Below, in pieces: positions 52,156-61,119 of a stretch of 64,000 nucleotides of DNA. This stretch comes from Shinella curvata (GTDB taxonomy: Bacteria; Pseudomonadota; Alphaproteobacteria; Rhizobiales; Rhizobiaceae): NCBI RefSeq assembly GCF_022899935.1, contig NZ_JALJCJ010000004.1:558001-622000 (forward strand). Reading direction: 5' to 3'. The translations under genes and the position numbers were made by a program. Numbering within the stretch: position 1 is the first letter of the stretch; every line of letters begins with the position of its first letter. The notes under the pieces are model-generated. The model was not told the DNA's origin. It did not search any database and worked only from the letters and a program-made list of their open reading frames with translations.

Positions 52156-52845
52156 TCACGGCAAAACTTTTGTCACCGCGATCAGATAGCGGTCCGAGCC
52201 TTCCCAGCCGCGCGTGTAAATGCCGACAAGAACAGCAAGCACCTTCCGGCCGCCGCCTTCGTGGATATAGGCTGCCGCGATGTCGTATCCATTCGCACAG
52301 CCGCGCGAGCGGGGCAGCCTGCCGGCATAATCTTCCAATGTCACGGTGTCCCGGGCCGAGAGAACCAGCTTGAAGTCGCTGGGCTCAGGTGTGTCCGTCG
52401 TGCAGCCATGGGCGGCTTGCGCTTTTCGCTCGACGAGCATGAGTTGGCCTAAATTCGGAAGTGCCGCGGCGTGTCTGTGGCGATAAGGATCGCCGCGATC
52501 GACGGGCTGGAAGGGGAGGGAAGGCGTGCCGGCATCAACGAGCCCGAAATGATCGATGAGGGCTGCCCCCTTCTTCCTGACCTCGGCAAGCGCCGCTTTC
52601 CCGCTTGCCCCCTCACCTTCGAGAGCGATACGCAATGGCGTTTGGGGTGCCCATGCGTTCTTCGCCGTGTCGATCACATACATCGTCGCATAGCCGCGCA
52701 GTTCTGCTTCCGGCTCTACATACTCCACGAAGGAGAAGTAGCGGCCGTCGGGCGAGAAACGAGTATCGGTGAGAACCGACTGATCCCAGGCCGCAGCGGG
52801 AAATGCCAGTAGCGAAAAAGCAAAGGCGAAGAAGTGCACACGCAT
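52156..52845 (-). CDS. DUF2259 family secreted protein, copy 2
   Basis: A 229-residue protein with a signal peptide ending PAAAWD near residue 20 and the DUF2259 pattern: LTDTRFSPDGRYFSFVEYVE, YATMYVIDTAKNAW, then RKKGAALIDHFGLVDAG and RGCANGYDIAAAYIHEGGGR. It ends LVGIYTRGWEGSDRYLIAVT. It aligns block by block with the copy at 43217 (opening ...FSFxEY..., C-terminal S/TR.GxEG..RYL/FLAV) but is strongly diverged. It is probably periplasmic. The upstream gene at 52875 is 29 bases away on the same strand. Confidence 0.8.
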   Translation of the reverse strand: MRVHFFAFAFSLLAFPAAAWDQSVLTDTRFSPDGRYFSFVEYVEPEAELRGYATMYVIDTAKNAWAPQTPLRIALEGEGASGKAALAEVRKKGAALIDHFGLVDAGTPSLPFQPVDRGDPYRHRHAAALPNLGQLMLVERKAQAAHGCTTDTPEPSDFKLVLSARDTVTLEDYAGRLPRSRGCANGYDIAAAYIHEGGGRKVLAVLVGIYTRGWEGSDRYLIAVTKVLP

Positions 52846-52874
52846 GGTGGATTACCTTCTGCAGGTGGAGAAGG

Positions 52875-53183
52875 TCATGATGTCGTGTCTCGACGTTTCC
52901 CCAATATGTCGTCCGTCAAGGGGATCAGGCCGAGGTGACGCGGACGATATGGAAAAACACCGGCGCCGCGAATGCGAGGGGAGATCAGGCCGCCTTTCCC
53001 GAACAATAGAACGAGGCTGGCAAACTGGACGAACGCCATCCGCATTCTGATCCATTGGCGAGCCGCCATCAGCGTCGCCGGCATCGCCCAGGGGCTACGG
53101 GACGTCAGCGTCTCGGTAACGACAAAGGCTCCGATGAGGACGACGGCGAGGCTGATAACGAGGCTGGTCGTGCCATCTTGCAT
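52875..53183 (-). CDS. Small membrane protein, function unknown
   Basis: A 102-residue frame beginning MQDGTTSLVISLAVVLIGAF, with one strong membrane helix at the N-terminus (about residues 6-26) and a weaker one at about 48-66 (MAFVQFASLVLLFGKGG). The tail is basic and proline-rich. No good ribosome site is visible before the ATG at 53183, and the frame extends upstream to 53276. I regard it as probable but unproven. Confidence 0.45.
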   Translation of the reverse strand: MQDGTTSLVISLAVVLIGAFVVTETLTSRSPWAMPATLMAARQWIRMRMAFVQFASLVLLFGKGGLISPRIRGAGVFPYRPRHLGLIPLTDDILGKRRDTTS

Positions 53184-53343
53184 TGAAGGGCCCCGCAAGC
53201 GCTGGGCGAGACGATTAAGGGAAAAGATGTGGGAGCCGGCGGCGTCTGAAAGGCGGATGCCCCACCCCGGGGGCATTGGGGCAGGGCATCAATGAGCGGA
53301 TGTCGCGTTATCGCCCCCGAGGGGAGGAGGGCGCCGACATGGC

Positions 53344-53718
53344 TCAAATGGCAGCTGGGACCGGCTTTTCGCCCCAGGCGTTGGACTGTTCGATGCTCGG
53401 CTGGATGCCGAGTTCCCAGATCATGTAGAGGATGCCAGCGAGGGGAACGAGGGCGACCAGCGTCCACCAGCCGGACTTGCCGCGGTCATGCCAACGCTTC
53501 GCATAGGCAGCACATGCCGGATAGATCGTGGCGAGAGAGACGACGCTGACGATGTAGGCGAGCGGCGCGTAGATCGCGCCGAGGATCGACGAGACGATGG
53601 ACATGACGACGCCGACGGCCAGCATCACCGCGACGGAGATCCAGAAATCCCTGCGCCCGATGCGGCCTTCGTAGCTGAGAAAGAGGTACTTGAAGTCGAT
53701 TCCCTTGAGCTTCTCCAT
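53344..53718 (-). CDS. DUF805 family membrane protein
   Basis: A 124-residue protein with the DUF805 opening YLFLSYEGRIGRRDFWISVA, then helices AVMLAVGVVMSIVSSILGAI and PLAYIVSVVSLATIYPACAA. The conserved turn AKRWHDRGKSGWWTLVALVP is present. DUF805 proteins are small inner-membrane proteins of unknown function. The second of two close ATGs (53718) is chosen because AAGGAG lies six bases before it; the first ATG overlaps that site. Confidence 0.85.
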   Translation of the reverse strand: MEKLKGIDFKYLFLSYEGRIGRRDFWISVAVMLAVGVVMSIVSSILGAIYAPLAYIVSVVSLATIYPACAAYAKRWHDRGKSGWWTLVALVPLAGILYMIWELGIQPSIEQSNAWGEKPVPAAI

Positions 53719-53834
53719 GATCATCTCCTTGGTGAGTTGCTGTTTCAGGATGTCTCCTGATAGGGCGGGGATGTTTCATCGCGATGCCGTGATCGGGGCT
53801 GCGTCCTTTACAATCCCCGCCCGGCGAGGCCGGT

Positions 53835-54632
53835 CTAGAAATGGCGCATCCAGACGTTCGGCTCGTGGTAGACGCCTCGGTTCCCGGCAAGGTCGATCTC
53901 GACCGGTGCGAGCCCGCCGGCGACGTGGTAGCGTCCGCTGACGGGAAAGCGCAGGTCGGTCCAGCGAGCCCATTGCGGAACGTTCGCGCAGACCTCCATC
54001 GAGTGGCCGGCAATACCGACGACGCGTGCGCCAAGGCGACGGTGTTTGCGAATCCAGGGGTCGAAAGGCTCACCGTTCTCCGTCATCCATGAGAGATAGG
54101 TCTCCATCGTTTCGAGTGGATAGTGGGATTTGCGGGTCGGCCGGATCGGCACGACCATCGCTTGGAAACCGGAAGCTTTGGCGATAGCGCGCATCGCCAT
54201 GATCATGCGCTCGGCCAGATCGCCGCCGCGCTTGTCTGCCGATACGACAACCGAAAGCGCGGACAGCGCGTTGACCGTATGGCCGAATGCCCTGACGCCG
54301 GCGGCAAGGACACCACCCCATCCTTCCTGCGGAAGCGAGCTGTCGTCCTCCGGCGTGCTCCAGAAAAACGGAATGGCGTTGGCCGTAGCAACCAGTCTCT
54401 CGCCGCCATCTTCATCCGTGCTGAGGGCAAAGAGCTGGAACCTGTCGAGGCCAGGTTCATACAGCCTGTCCCAGCATTCAACCGTTGTCGAATCCGCATT
54501 GAGGAAAACAGGCCAGGCCGTTGTCGCGAGCGCGTCGCCCAGGGCACGAAGGTCGGGACGGTCGGCGGCGGTAAGAATTCGCAGGGAGCGAGCCGCATGT
54601 CCTTGGGATAGGGGAGGCTTTGCTAACATCAT
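53835..54632 (-). CDS. GNAT-like acetyltransferase
   Basis: A 265-residue protein. The central region reads ALSALSVVVSADKRGGDLAE and RMIMAMRAIAKASGFQAMVV (about residues 120-160). This is the beta4-loop-alpha3 acetyl-CoA motif of GNAT enzymes, though the usual Q/RxxGxG/A signature is altered to RGGDLA. A further block, SHYPLETMETYLSWMTENGE near 170, and a C-terminal beta-rich part (GRYHVAGGLAPVEIDLAGNR) complete it. It lies 40 bases downstream of a membrane cyclic-nucleotide-binding protein gene and is probably cotranscribed. The pairing recalls mycobacterial PatA, where the same two domains are fused in a cAMP-controlled lysine acetyltransferase. Substrate is unknown. Confidence 0.65.
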   Translation of the reverse strand: MMLAKPPLSQGHAARSLRILTAADRPDLRALGDALATTAWPVFLNADSTTVECWDRLYEPGLDRFQLFALSTDEDGGERLVATANAIPFFWSTPEDDSSLPQEGWGGVLAAGVRAFGHTVNALSALSVVVSADKRGGDLAERMIMAMRAIAKASGFQAMVVPIRPTRKSHYPLETMETYLSWMTENGEPFDPWIRKHRRLGARVVGIAGHSMEVCANVPQWARWTDLRFPVSGRYHVAGGLAPVEIDLAGNRGVYHEPNVWMRHF

Positions 54633-54672
54633 GGTGGGGGTCCGTGGGTAAAAAAGGATAGGGCTCGCCGCG

Positions 54673-55320
54673 TCAGACGGCAGTAGCTTGGAAAGCCGCG
54701 CCATGGGTCGGCTGGTTCTTGAGCGTGTCGAGTTCGGCACGCATATTGGCGACGACGAGTTGCACGAGCTGATAGCCGAAGGCTGGGTTCTGGAAGTAGA
54801 GTTCCGAGAGCGCTGCCTGAGGAAGCGCGGCGACGGTCGCATCTGCGGAGGCGATGAAAGTATCGCTTTGCCGGCGCGCCGTCTGGAAAAGGGTCGCATC
54901 ACCGACGAAGGCCCCCGGTCGCATCCTTTGCGCGCCGGCAAGCGAGGTGATTTCGCCCGAAAGTAGGACGTAGAGCGTATCGGCCTCGTCGCCGGCCCGG
55001 AACAGTGTTGCGCCCTTGGCGATGTTGATCCGCTTCATATGCGGCACCAGCCAGTCGAGATGAAAATCCGCACTTTCGCCGGAGCGAGCGGCCTCGACCG
55101 ACCGTACGAGGCGCAGCATCTCGACCAGCCGAAGCGTGTTTAGTGGCAGGAGGATGAGTTCCATGATCATGACCGGATAGCTCGCGGTCAGATATCCATA
55201 GAGCAGGAACGCAATGCTGCTCAGGATGCCCGCCACCCGTAGGTGGATCGAGGTCTTCATCGCCCAGGCGACGACGGTCAGTGCGGTGCCGCAATAGCCA
55301 ATCAATTCAATCCAGAACAT
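54673..55320 (-). CDS. Membrane-anchored cyclic-nucleotide-binding protein
   Basis: A 215-residue protein after GGGAGG. Residues 1-72 hold three hydrophobic helices (WIELIGYCGTALTVVAWAM, VAGILSSIAFLLYGYLTAS, PVMIMELILLPLNTLRLVE). Residues 95-205 form a cyclic-nucleotide-binding domain: INIAKGATLFRAGDEADTLY, VLLSGEITSL and RPGAFVGDATLFQ, then ATVAALPQAALSELYFQNPA. The phosphate-binding cassette is imperfect, the usual GExAL...R being replaced by FVGDATLFQTARR, so ligand binding should be tested. There is no DNA-binding domain, unlike CRP. The acetyltransferase gene follows. The pair may form a nucleotide- or redox-responsive acetylation switch at the membrane. Confidence 0.75.
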   Translation of the reverse strand: MFWIELIGYCGTALTVVAWAMKTSIHLRVAGILSSIAFLLYGYLTASYPVMIMELILLPLNTLRLVEMLRLVRSVEAARSGESADFHLDWLVPHMKRINIAKGATLFRAGDEADTLYVLLSGEITSLAGAQRMRPGAFVGDATLFQTARRQSDTFIASADATVAALPQAALSELYFQNPAFGYQLVQLVVANMRAELDTLKNQPTHGAAFQATAV

Positions 55321-55418
55321 ATCCGAACCTCCCAGTCCGCAGGAGCGGGGCATGGCCCCACGATGGTCATGGAATAGGGAGAGGACGTTTCAGGGGATTG
55401 TCGCGGAAGGTCGCCCCG

Positions 55419-56123
55419 CTATGCGGAGAGGCCCTGGCGCGTGCTGCTGGGACCTTTGTAGATGTATCCGCTGCCGCGCGCTGTATGGATCAGGTCGCTG
55501 TCATGGCCGGTGCTTTCGAGCTTGCGACGCAGCCGTGTGATCCGCGTGTCGATACTGCGATCCATGGGGTCGGTGCCATAGGCAGGCGCGAGGCGAAGGA
55601 TATCGTCGCGATTGAGCATCCGGCCGGGATTCGTCGCGAAAGCCGCGACGAGGTCGATTTCGGTGGGGAACAGCGCGACTTCCGCTCCCGCCGGATCAAG
55701 AAGCCGCCAGTTCTTGAGGTCGAGCGAAAAGACCCCGAACGGAACCGTATCGACATGGAGGAAGCGGCGGCGGCGGAGCACCGCATCCATGCGCGCGGCG
55801 AACTCGCGCAGCGAGAACGGCTTGGTGACGTAGTCGTCGGCCCCGACCTCCAGGCCGGCCACCTTGTCGACGACATCGTCGGCCCCGGTCAGCATGATGA
55901 TGCCGAGGCTGTGGCTCTGCCGAAGCCGACGTGCAATGCTCAATCCGTCCTCGCCGGGCAGGCTCACATCGAGCACAGCAAGCTCGGGCACGTCGTTTTC
56001 GAGCAGCTTGTCGAGTTCGGCGGCATCGCCGGCAACCCGCACCGTATGGCCGGCCATGGCCAACGCGTCCTCCAGCATGGCGCACAGGGCAGGGTCGTCA
56101 TCGACAACGATCACATTGGCCAT
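55419..56123 (-). CDS. OmpR-family response regulator, copy 1
   Basis: A 234-residue regulator: receiver domain (residues 1-115) with acidic pocket VDDDP, phospho-acceptor Asp in LAVLDVSLPGEDG (about 52), Thr in MLTGADD and Lys in VTKPFS. It is followed by an OmpR-type winged helix (about 130-225; TEIDLVAAFATNPGRMLNRD, DRSIDTRITRLRRKLE, RGSGYIYKG). It is divergent from the hybrid kinase at 56501 and closely related to the regulator at 60064; both contain the PGEDGLSI-RRLR block. One kinase may therefore serve two regulators. Confidence 0.9.
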   Translation of the reverse strand: MANVIVVDDDPALCAMLEDALAMAGHTVRVAGDAAELDKLLENDVPELAVLDVSLPGEDGLSIARRLRQSHSLGIIMLTGADDVVDKVAGLEVGADDYVTKPFSLREFAARMDAVLRRRRFLHVDTVPFGVFSLDLKNWRLLDPAGAEVALFPTEIDLVAAFATNPGRMLNRDDILRLAPAYGTDPMDRSIDTRITRLRRKLESTGHDSDLIHTARGSGYIYKGPSSTRQGLSA

Positions 56124-56500
56124 CTGGGTCAGACCAGCCGCAGTGCGACGCCGGGAAATGCGTGGCAGGATTTTCGCTCATGCATGATCACGATACCCTC
56201 GCCTTTCCGACATCTTTTCCAACCTTCGTGGAAAACTAGCCGCGCATTCATCCGAATTCTCTGTGAGTTGCGAACTCGGAATATGCGAATAACGAACTGC
56301 CGCGATTTTATTCCGCCGGTCTACTTATCCAAGCCTTCTTTTACTTGATTTCGACGGTGCGCAGCGTCTTCCTCTTACGCGAATTGTCACACGACACTGC
56401 CGTGAAACAATCGCGTCGGATGGTCCGCTGTTGTCTTGATGCAACGGCCGCCGCCGATGGATTCCAAAGCAAATCGCTGGATCGGGCTGGCGGAGACGGT
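56124..56500. other. Divergent control region between response regulator and hybrid kinase
   Basis: About 380 bases. An inverted repeat, TTTTCC (56215-56220) and GGAAAA (56230-56235) with a 9-base spacer, is the best candidate for a regulator site. The kinase frame is open back to 56345, but no ribosome site is found there, so this part is treated as non-coding. Confidence 0.4.
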
Positions 56501-59500
56501 ATGGATTTCGAGAGACTGAGGAAAATGGTCACATCGCGTATTCCCGGCGTGGGGCTGTCATCCCGCATCGTCCTGCTTTGCGCGCTCCCGCTCGCCGTGC
56601 TGATTGTCGGTCTTGCGGTGGAGCAATTCACGCGCCAGCGTGCCGCCTTTCTGACCGATCTCGCGGGGCTGACCGGTGAACAGCACTATGCAGTGTCCAC
56701 CATGCTGACCAGTGCCGATCGTCTCCTGGCGCGTATGCGGCTGACGATGGAACGCCGTATCAAAGCCGGCGACGACGGCATATCGGCCGCCACCGCAATG
56801 CAGCTCGACGATACGAGGATCGAGCGGCCGAGCGGCACGCTGCACGGGGTGGAGTGGCGCGCGGCAAAAACAAGTGCGGATATCGGCAACGTCATCGGCG
56901 TCGCCGATCTCGGCCATCGGCCCGCCGGAACCACCGGCCCGGTCGATGCCGCGGTGGACCTGCTCGCCGCGGTACGGCTGGAAAACGCGGTCGGCTCGAT
57001 TTCGCACTGGAGCTACTTCTTCTCGGCGAAGGGTGATTTCATCACGATCCTTCCCGGTGCGCCGCTCAAGGACTTCGTGGAGGCCATCGAGCCCGAGGCC
57101 GGCCTGAAATCCGTCGACGACCTCGTCGCGCGCTGGCTTACCTACGATGTCTTTCAGCTTGGAACGCCCGCGCGCAATCCAGACCGTTCCGCCTACTGGA
57201 CATCCGTTTACGAGGATGCCGGCGGTGCGGGGCCGATGGTAAGCCATGCAGCGCCGGTCTATGTCGGCGACACCTTCTACGGAGTGGTAGGAACGGATGT
57301 GCTCTCCAGCGCCTTCGACGATGTGTTGGCGCATATGAAACAGCCCGTCGGCATGCTTGCCATCGTGAATGCCCATAATGACGTGATCGGCATCAATGGC
57401 AGCGCGTTCCGCGGCGATAAGGCACAGATGCGCAGCTTCCTGAAAGATCGGGGCTTCCTTTCAGCCCCGGAAGAGAGCCTTCCTACCGGCGCCTTCGGCC
57501 TCGTCGGCTCGTCCTGGGTGCTGAGCTATGCACTTCCCGGCTCCTCATTCCGCCTCCTGTATGTGGTTCCCGGCAGGGATCTGACCGCCCACCTCCTGCC
57601 GCGCTTCGGATCGTACGGCCTGATCCTGCTGGGCCTCGTTGCCACGCTGGCTGGCCTCCTGTTCTTTCTGCACCGATCTTACATCCGGCCGAGTTTCAAT
57701 CTCGCTGCCTATCTGGAGGAGAAGGCTGCCGGGCGCGACCCCTCGCCGCCGGTCTTGCCGTCGGCTTGGCGGCCGAGTTTTGAAACGATTTCACGCTCGT
57801 TCGACAATGCGCGAGGATATCGCCGCCAGCTCGAAGACAGCGAAGCACGCCTGGTTGCCGCAGCTTCCAGCCTTGTGGACGGGTTTGCCATTGTCGATCC
57901 CGACGGGAAGATCGCGTTCTACAACGGTGCGCTTGCGGATCTGCTTGGACCCGAAGCTGCGGCACGGCTGGCCGCGGGAACGTCATTTTCAATATTGCTC
58001 GAGGACGACTGGTTCTCCACGTCCGCGACTGATCCTCGCCTGATTGGGGAGCGCTGGATCAGCGGCCGCCGAAGCGAGATGCCGGACGGCGGCACGGTGG
58101 TGGTTCTGCGCGATGTGACGGAAGCGAAAAAGAGTGAGCTGCAGCTCCGTGAAAGCGAGGAGCGCTACAGGACGGTCGTCAACACGCAGACTGAGCTCGT
58201 CGCACGCTATACGCCAGACGGCATCCCCTCTTTCACGAATGAAGCCTATTGCCGCTACATGGGCATGACCGAGGCAGAGCTGTTGAGCAAGCCTCAAAGC
58301 GATTTCGACTACATCGTCGCTGAAGACCGGGAGCAGCATGATGCACATCTGCGCACCCTGTCGGTTGAGAACCCGACGATAACCGTCGAGTTTCGCAGCG
58401 TGCTGCCGGATGGCTCGCTTCATTGGGAGGAGTGGACGGATACCGGCATTTTCGATGCAGACGGCAAGCTGATCGAAATCCAGGCGATCGGACGCGACAT
58501 CACGGAGAAACGGCGCGCCGAAGAAGCGCTCGGCAAGAGCGAAGCGCGGTTGGCTGCGTTCCTGGACTATGCCCCAGTCGCAATGATGATCATGGATCTC
58601 GACCGACGCTTCGTCATGGCCAATCCGCAGGCCCAGCGAATGTTCGGGTTGGATATGGCAGGCCTTGCCGGAAAGCGATTTGTCGACATCGTCCCCGAGA
58701 ACGAGGCGGCACTCATGGAGCTCTCGCTGAGCAATGTGATCGCAAGGGGCGAGGCGGAACTGAAGGAGGAGCATCATGCCTCCCTCGACCTCTTTCGCGA
58801 CAGCCTTGCGATCCGCTTCCCGCTTCACGACGCGAACGGCAGCATCGAGGGCGTCGGCGTATGCGCGGTGGACCTGACCCCGCAAAAGCGGGCCGAACAG
58901 GAGCTGCGCCGCCAGCAGGAGGCGCTTTATCAGAGCGAAAAGCTCGCTGCGCTCGGCTCTCTTCTCGCCGGCGTCGCTCATGAACTCAACAATCCGCTGT
59001 CGATCGTCGTGGGTTATGCCGGCATGCTGCATGAAATGGCGGCCGACGAGGGAACGAAGCGGCGCGCCGGCGAGGTGCATCGCGCCGCCGAGCGCTGCGC
59101 CCGCATCGTAAAGACGTTCCTTTCCATGGCCCGCTCCAAGCCTATAGAGAAGACGAGTGTGTCGATCGACCAGATCATTTCAGACGTGTTGGAGCTCGCC
59201 GCCTACGGATTGCGCAGCAATGGCATCGAGGTCGTGCATCAGCCGTCGGAGACCCCGATCGTTGTCCACGCGGACGCGGACCAGCTGCATCAGGTTTTCA
59301 TGAATTTGGTCGTCAACGCGCAGCAGGCGATGATGGGCCTCACGGGGCCGCGCCGTCTTCTCGTTCGCACTTCATGCCAAGGCTCGGAGGTCGGTGTCGA
59401 TGTTGTCGATAGCGGACACGGCATCAGCGATATGGTCAAGCAGCGCGCCTTCGAACCCTTCTTCACCACCAAACCGCAGGGCGTCGGCACAGGCATCGGA

Positions 59501-60067
59501 CTTTCTGTATGTCTTGGCATCGTCAAAGCCCACGGTGGAACACTGACGCTCGATTCGGCTCCAGGCGGCGGAGCAATCTGCCGTGTCACCTTGCCCGTCA
59601 CCGACGGCACGAGTGTTGCGGAATCGGTGCCGGACATGCCTTCAGCGGCGCTCAAGGGGCATGTCCTCGTCGTGGACGATGAGCCGGGGATCGCTGCCTT
59701 CATATCGGAGGCCCTTACGATGGAGGGCGTGACCGTGACGTCCGTGACCGACGGACAGGCGGCACAGGATATGCTCACTAACAGGACCTTCGACGCCGTC
59801 ATTACGGATCTTCGCATGCCAGGTATCGGCGGCGAACGGGTCCTCTCCTTCATCGCCGAGACACGCCCGGAACTTGGCGGCCGCGTCATCCTGATGACCG
59901 GTGACGCGCTTGGATCCGAAACCACACTCGAACGTGATGTGGTGACGGTGCTCGAGAAGCCGATTGACCTCGGCGCTCTTCGAGCTGCACTCGCGCCGTT
60001 GCTGTCGGCCGCCGCCCCTGTATCTGAAAAATCAAGAAACTCCGATCGCAAGAGGGTCGAAGCATGA
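56501..60067 (+). CDS. Hybrid sensor histidine kinase with periplasmic sensor and PAS domains
   Basis: A 1188-residue membrane kinase starting at the ATG at 56501 after GGAG. Domain order: first membrane helix (about residues 18-42), a large periplasmic dCache-like sensor (about 45-365, with NAVGSISHWSYFFSAKGDFI and GVVGTDVLSSAFDDVL), second helix (about 370-395), then three PAS segments (about 450-545, 560-670 and 680-800; for example LVDGFAIVDPDGKIAFYNGA). A HisKA domain has the phospho-acceptor His827 in VAHELNNPLS. The ATPase domain has NLVVNAQQA, DSGHGI and GTGIGLSV, and a C-terminal receiver has Asp1103 in ITDLRMPG. The layout suggests a phosphorelay feeding the regulators at 55419 and 60064. 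The signal is unknown. Confidence 0.9.
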   Translation: MDFERLRKMVTSRIPGVGLSSRIVLLCALPLAVLIVGLAVEQFTRQRAAFLTDLAGLTGEQHYAVSTMLTSADRLLARMRLTMERRIKAGDDGISAATAMQLDDTRIERPSGTLHGVEWRAAKTSADIGNVIGVADLGHRPAGTTGPVDAAVDLLAAVRLENAVGSISHWSYFFSAKGDFITILPGAPLKDFVEAIEPEAGLKSVDDLVARWLTYDVFQLGTPARNPDRSAYWTSVYEDAGGAGPMVSHAAPVYVGDTFYGVVGTDVLSSAFDDVLAHMKQPVGMLAIVNAHNDVIGINGSAFRGDKAQMRSFLKDRGFLSAPEESLPTGAFGLVGSSWVLSYALPGSSFRLLYVVPGRDLTAHLLPRFGSYGLILLGLVATLAGLLFFLHRSYIRPSFNLAAYLEEKAAGRDPSPPVLPSAWRPSFETISRSFDNARGYRRQLEDSEARLVAAASSLVDGFAIVDPDGKIAFYNGALADLLGPEAAARLAAGTSFSILLEDDWFSTSATDPRLIGERWISGRRSEMPDGGTVVVLRDVTEAKKSELQLRESEERYRTVVNTQTELVARYTPDGIPSFTNEAYCRYMGMTEAELLSKPQSDFDYIVAEDREQHDAHLRTLSVENPTITVEFRSVLPDGSLHWEEWTDTGIFDADGKLIEIQAIGRDITEKRRAEEALGKSEARLAAFLDYAPVAMMIMDLDRRFVMANPQAQRMFGLDMAGLAGKRFVDIVPENEAALMELSLSNVIARGEAELKEEHHASLDLFRDSLAIRFPLHDANGSIEGVGVCAVDLTPQKRAEQELRRQQEALYQSEKLAALGSLLAGVAHELNNPLSIVVGYAGMLHEMAADEGTKRRAGEVHRAAERCARIVKTFLSMARSKPIEKTSVSIDQIISDVLELAAYGLRSNGIEVVHQPSETPIVVHADADQLHQVFMNLVVNAQQAMMGLTGPRRLLVRTSCQGSEVGVDVVDSGHGISDMVKQRAFEPFFTTKPQGVGTGIGLSVCLGIVKAHGGTLTLDSAPGGGAICRVTLPVTDGTSVAESVPDMPSAALKGHVLVVDDEPGIAAFISEALTMEGVTVTSVTDGQAAQDMLTNRTFDAVITDLRMPGIGGERVLSFIAETRPELGGRVILMTGDALGSETTLERDVVTVLEKPIDLGALRAALAPLLSAAAPVSEKSRNSDRKRVEA

Positions 60068-60777
60068 CAACCACAACCTCCATTGTCATCGTCGATGACG
60101 AACCTGGACTGCGCGCCATGATCCAGGACTACCTTACGATGCAAGGCTTCATCGTCGACGAGGCTGAAAGCGGCGCTTCCTTGGACAAGCTGCTAAGCAC
60201 GAAGCGCCCCGATCTGATCCTTCTCGACGTGAACATGCCCGGCGAGGACGGGCTTTCGATCGTACGGCGCCTGCGCGGTTCCTCCGAGCGTATGGGCGTC
60301 ATCATGCTTACGGCCAATTCCGACGAAACGAGCAAGGTGACGGGCCTTGCGAACGGCGCGGACGATTACCTCGTCAAGCCCTTCGAACTGCGGGAACTGC
60401 TGGCGCGCGTCAGAAGCGTACTGCGTCGCGCGCCGCGCGTCGCCGGAACTGCCAGGAAGGCGCGGCCCACGCTGCCGATCGGCCGCCACCGGCTCGATAT
60501 CGAGGGCAAGCGCCTCATCGATCCGGACGGGCTGGAGGTCGAGATCAGTACGATGGAATACGAGCTGCTGGAGACCTTCGCGCGCCATCCCCGGCAGGTT
60601 CTTGGGCGCGACCGCCTTTGCGAACTGGCTCATGGACGGCCGCTCGGTGAGGGTGATCGCAGCGTCGATATCCGCATCGCGCGCCTGCGCAAAAAGCTCG
60701 AGATCGACCCTGCCAGCCCGACGATCCTCTGCACTGTGCGCGGCGAAGGATACATGTTCGAGCCTGTTTCCGCCTGA
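60064..60777 (+). CDS. OmpR-family response regulator, copy 2
   Basis: A 237-residue regulator whose start overlaps the hybrid kinase stop by four bases (ATGA), so the two are translated together. Receiver: VDDEPG, Asp in LILLDVNMPGEDG (about 55), Thr in MLTANSD, Lys in LVKPFE. DNA-binding winged helix: TMEYELLETFARHPRQVLGR and DRSVDIRIARLRKKLE, ending RGEGYMFEPVSA. It is the cognate output of the kinase and a paralogue of the regulator at 55419. Confidence 0.9.
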   Translation: MTTTTSIVIVDDEPGLRAMIQDYLTMQGFIVDEAESGASLDKLLSTKRPDLILLDVNMPGEDGLSIVRRLRGSSERMGVIMLTANSDETSKVTGLANGADDYLVKPFELRELLARVRSVLRRAPRVAGTARKARPTLPIGRHRLDIEGKRLIDPDGLEVEISTMEYELLETFARHPRQVLGRDRLCELAHGRPLGEGDRSVDIRIARLRKKLEIDPASPTILCTVRGEGYMFEPVSA

Positions 60778-60888
60778 GGGCGATCGATTGTATCGCCTGT
60801 GATCGACGGGGCGGCCGAACCCGACAACGCACTGAAACCATGCCTCTCCATAAAGGCCACATCAACATCAGATCCATGGAGAGGTCCA

Positions 60889-61083
60889 ATGAGCATTCTT
60901 GGAAAAGTCACCCTTTACGTCGAGCGAGCGCGGGAACGCCGCGAACTCCAGTGTCACGCCCGCAAGCTCGCTTCCCTCAGCGACCACCTGCTCGACGATA
61001 TCGGCGTAACGCGCGCCCAGGTTAGCCAGATTGCCGTTGACGCCTTCGGCGTGCGTGCGGCTGGCCACAATGTGATCCTGTGA
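60889..61083 (+). CDS. DUF1127 domain small protein
   Basis: A 64-residue protein after GGAGAGG. The second half matches DUF1127: ARERRELQCHARKLASLSDH followed by LLDDIGVTRAQVSQ, with its Arg-rich helix and the LxDIGxxR motif. DUF1127 proteins are short, abundant in rhizobia, and some act as RNA-associated regulators of phosphate and carbon metabolism. The gene lies alone between the two-component system and the ABC operon. Confidence 0.8.
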   Translation: MSILGKVTLYVERARERRELQCHARKLASLSDHLLDDIGVTRAQVSQIAVDAFGVRAAGHNVIL

Positions 61084-61119
61084 TGAACCCCTGATCAGAT
61101 CGCGGGAAAGGGAGGCGTC

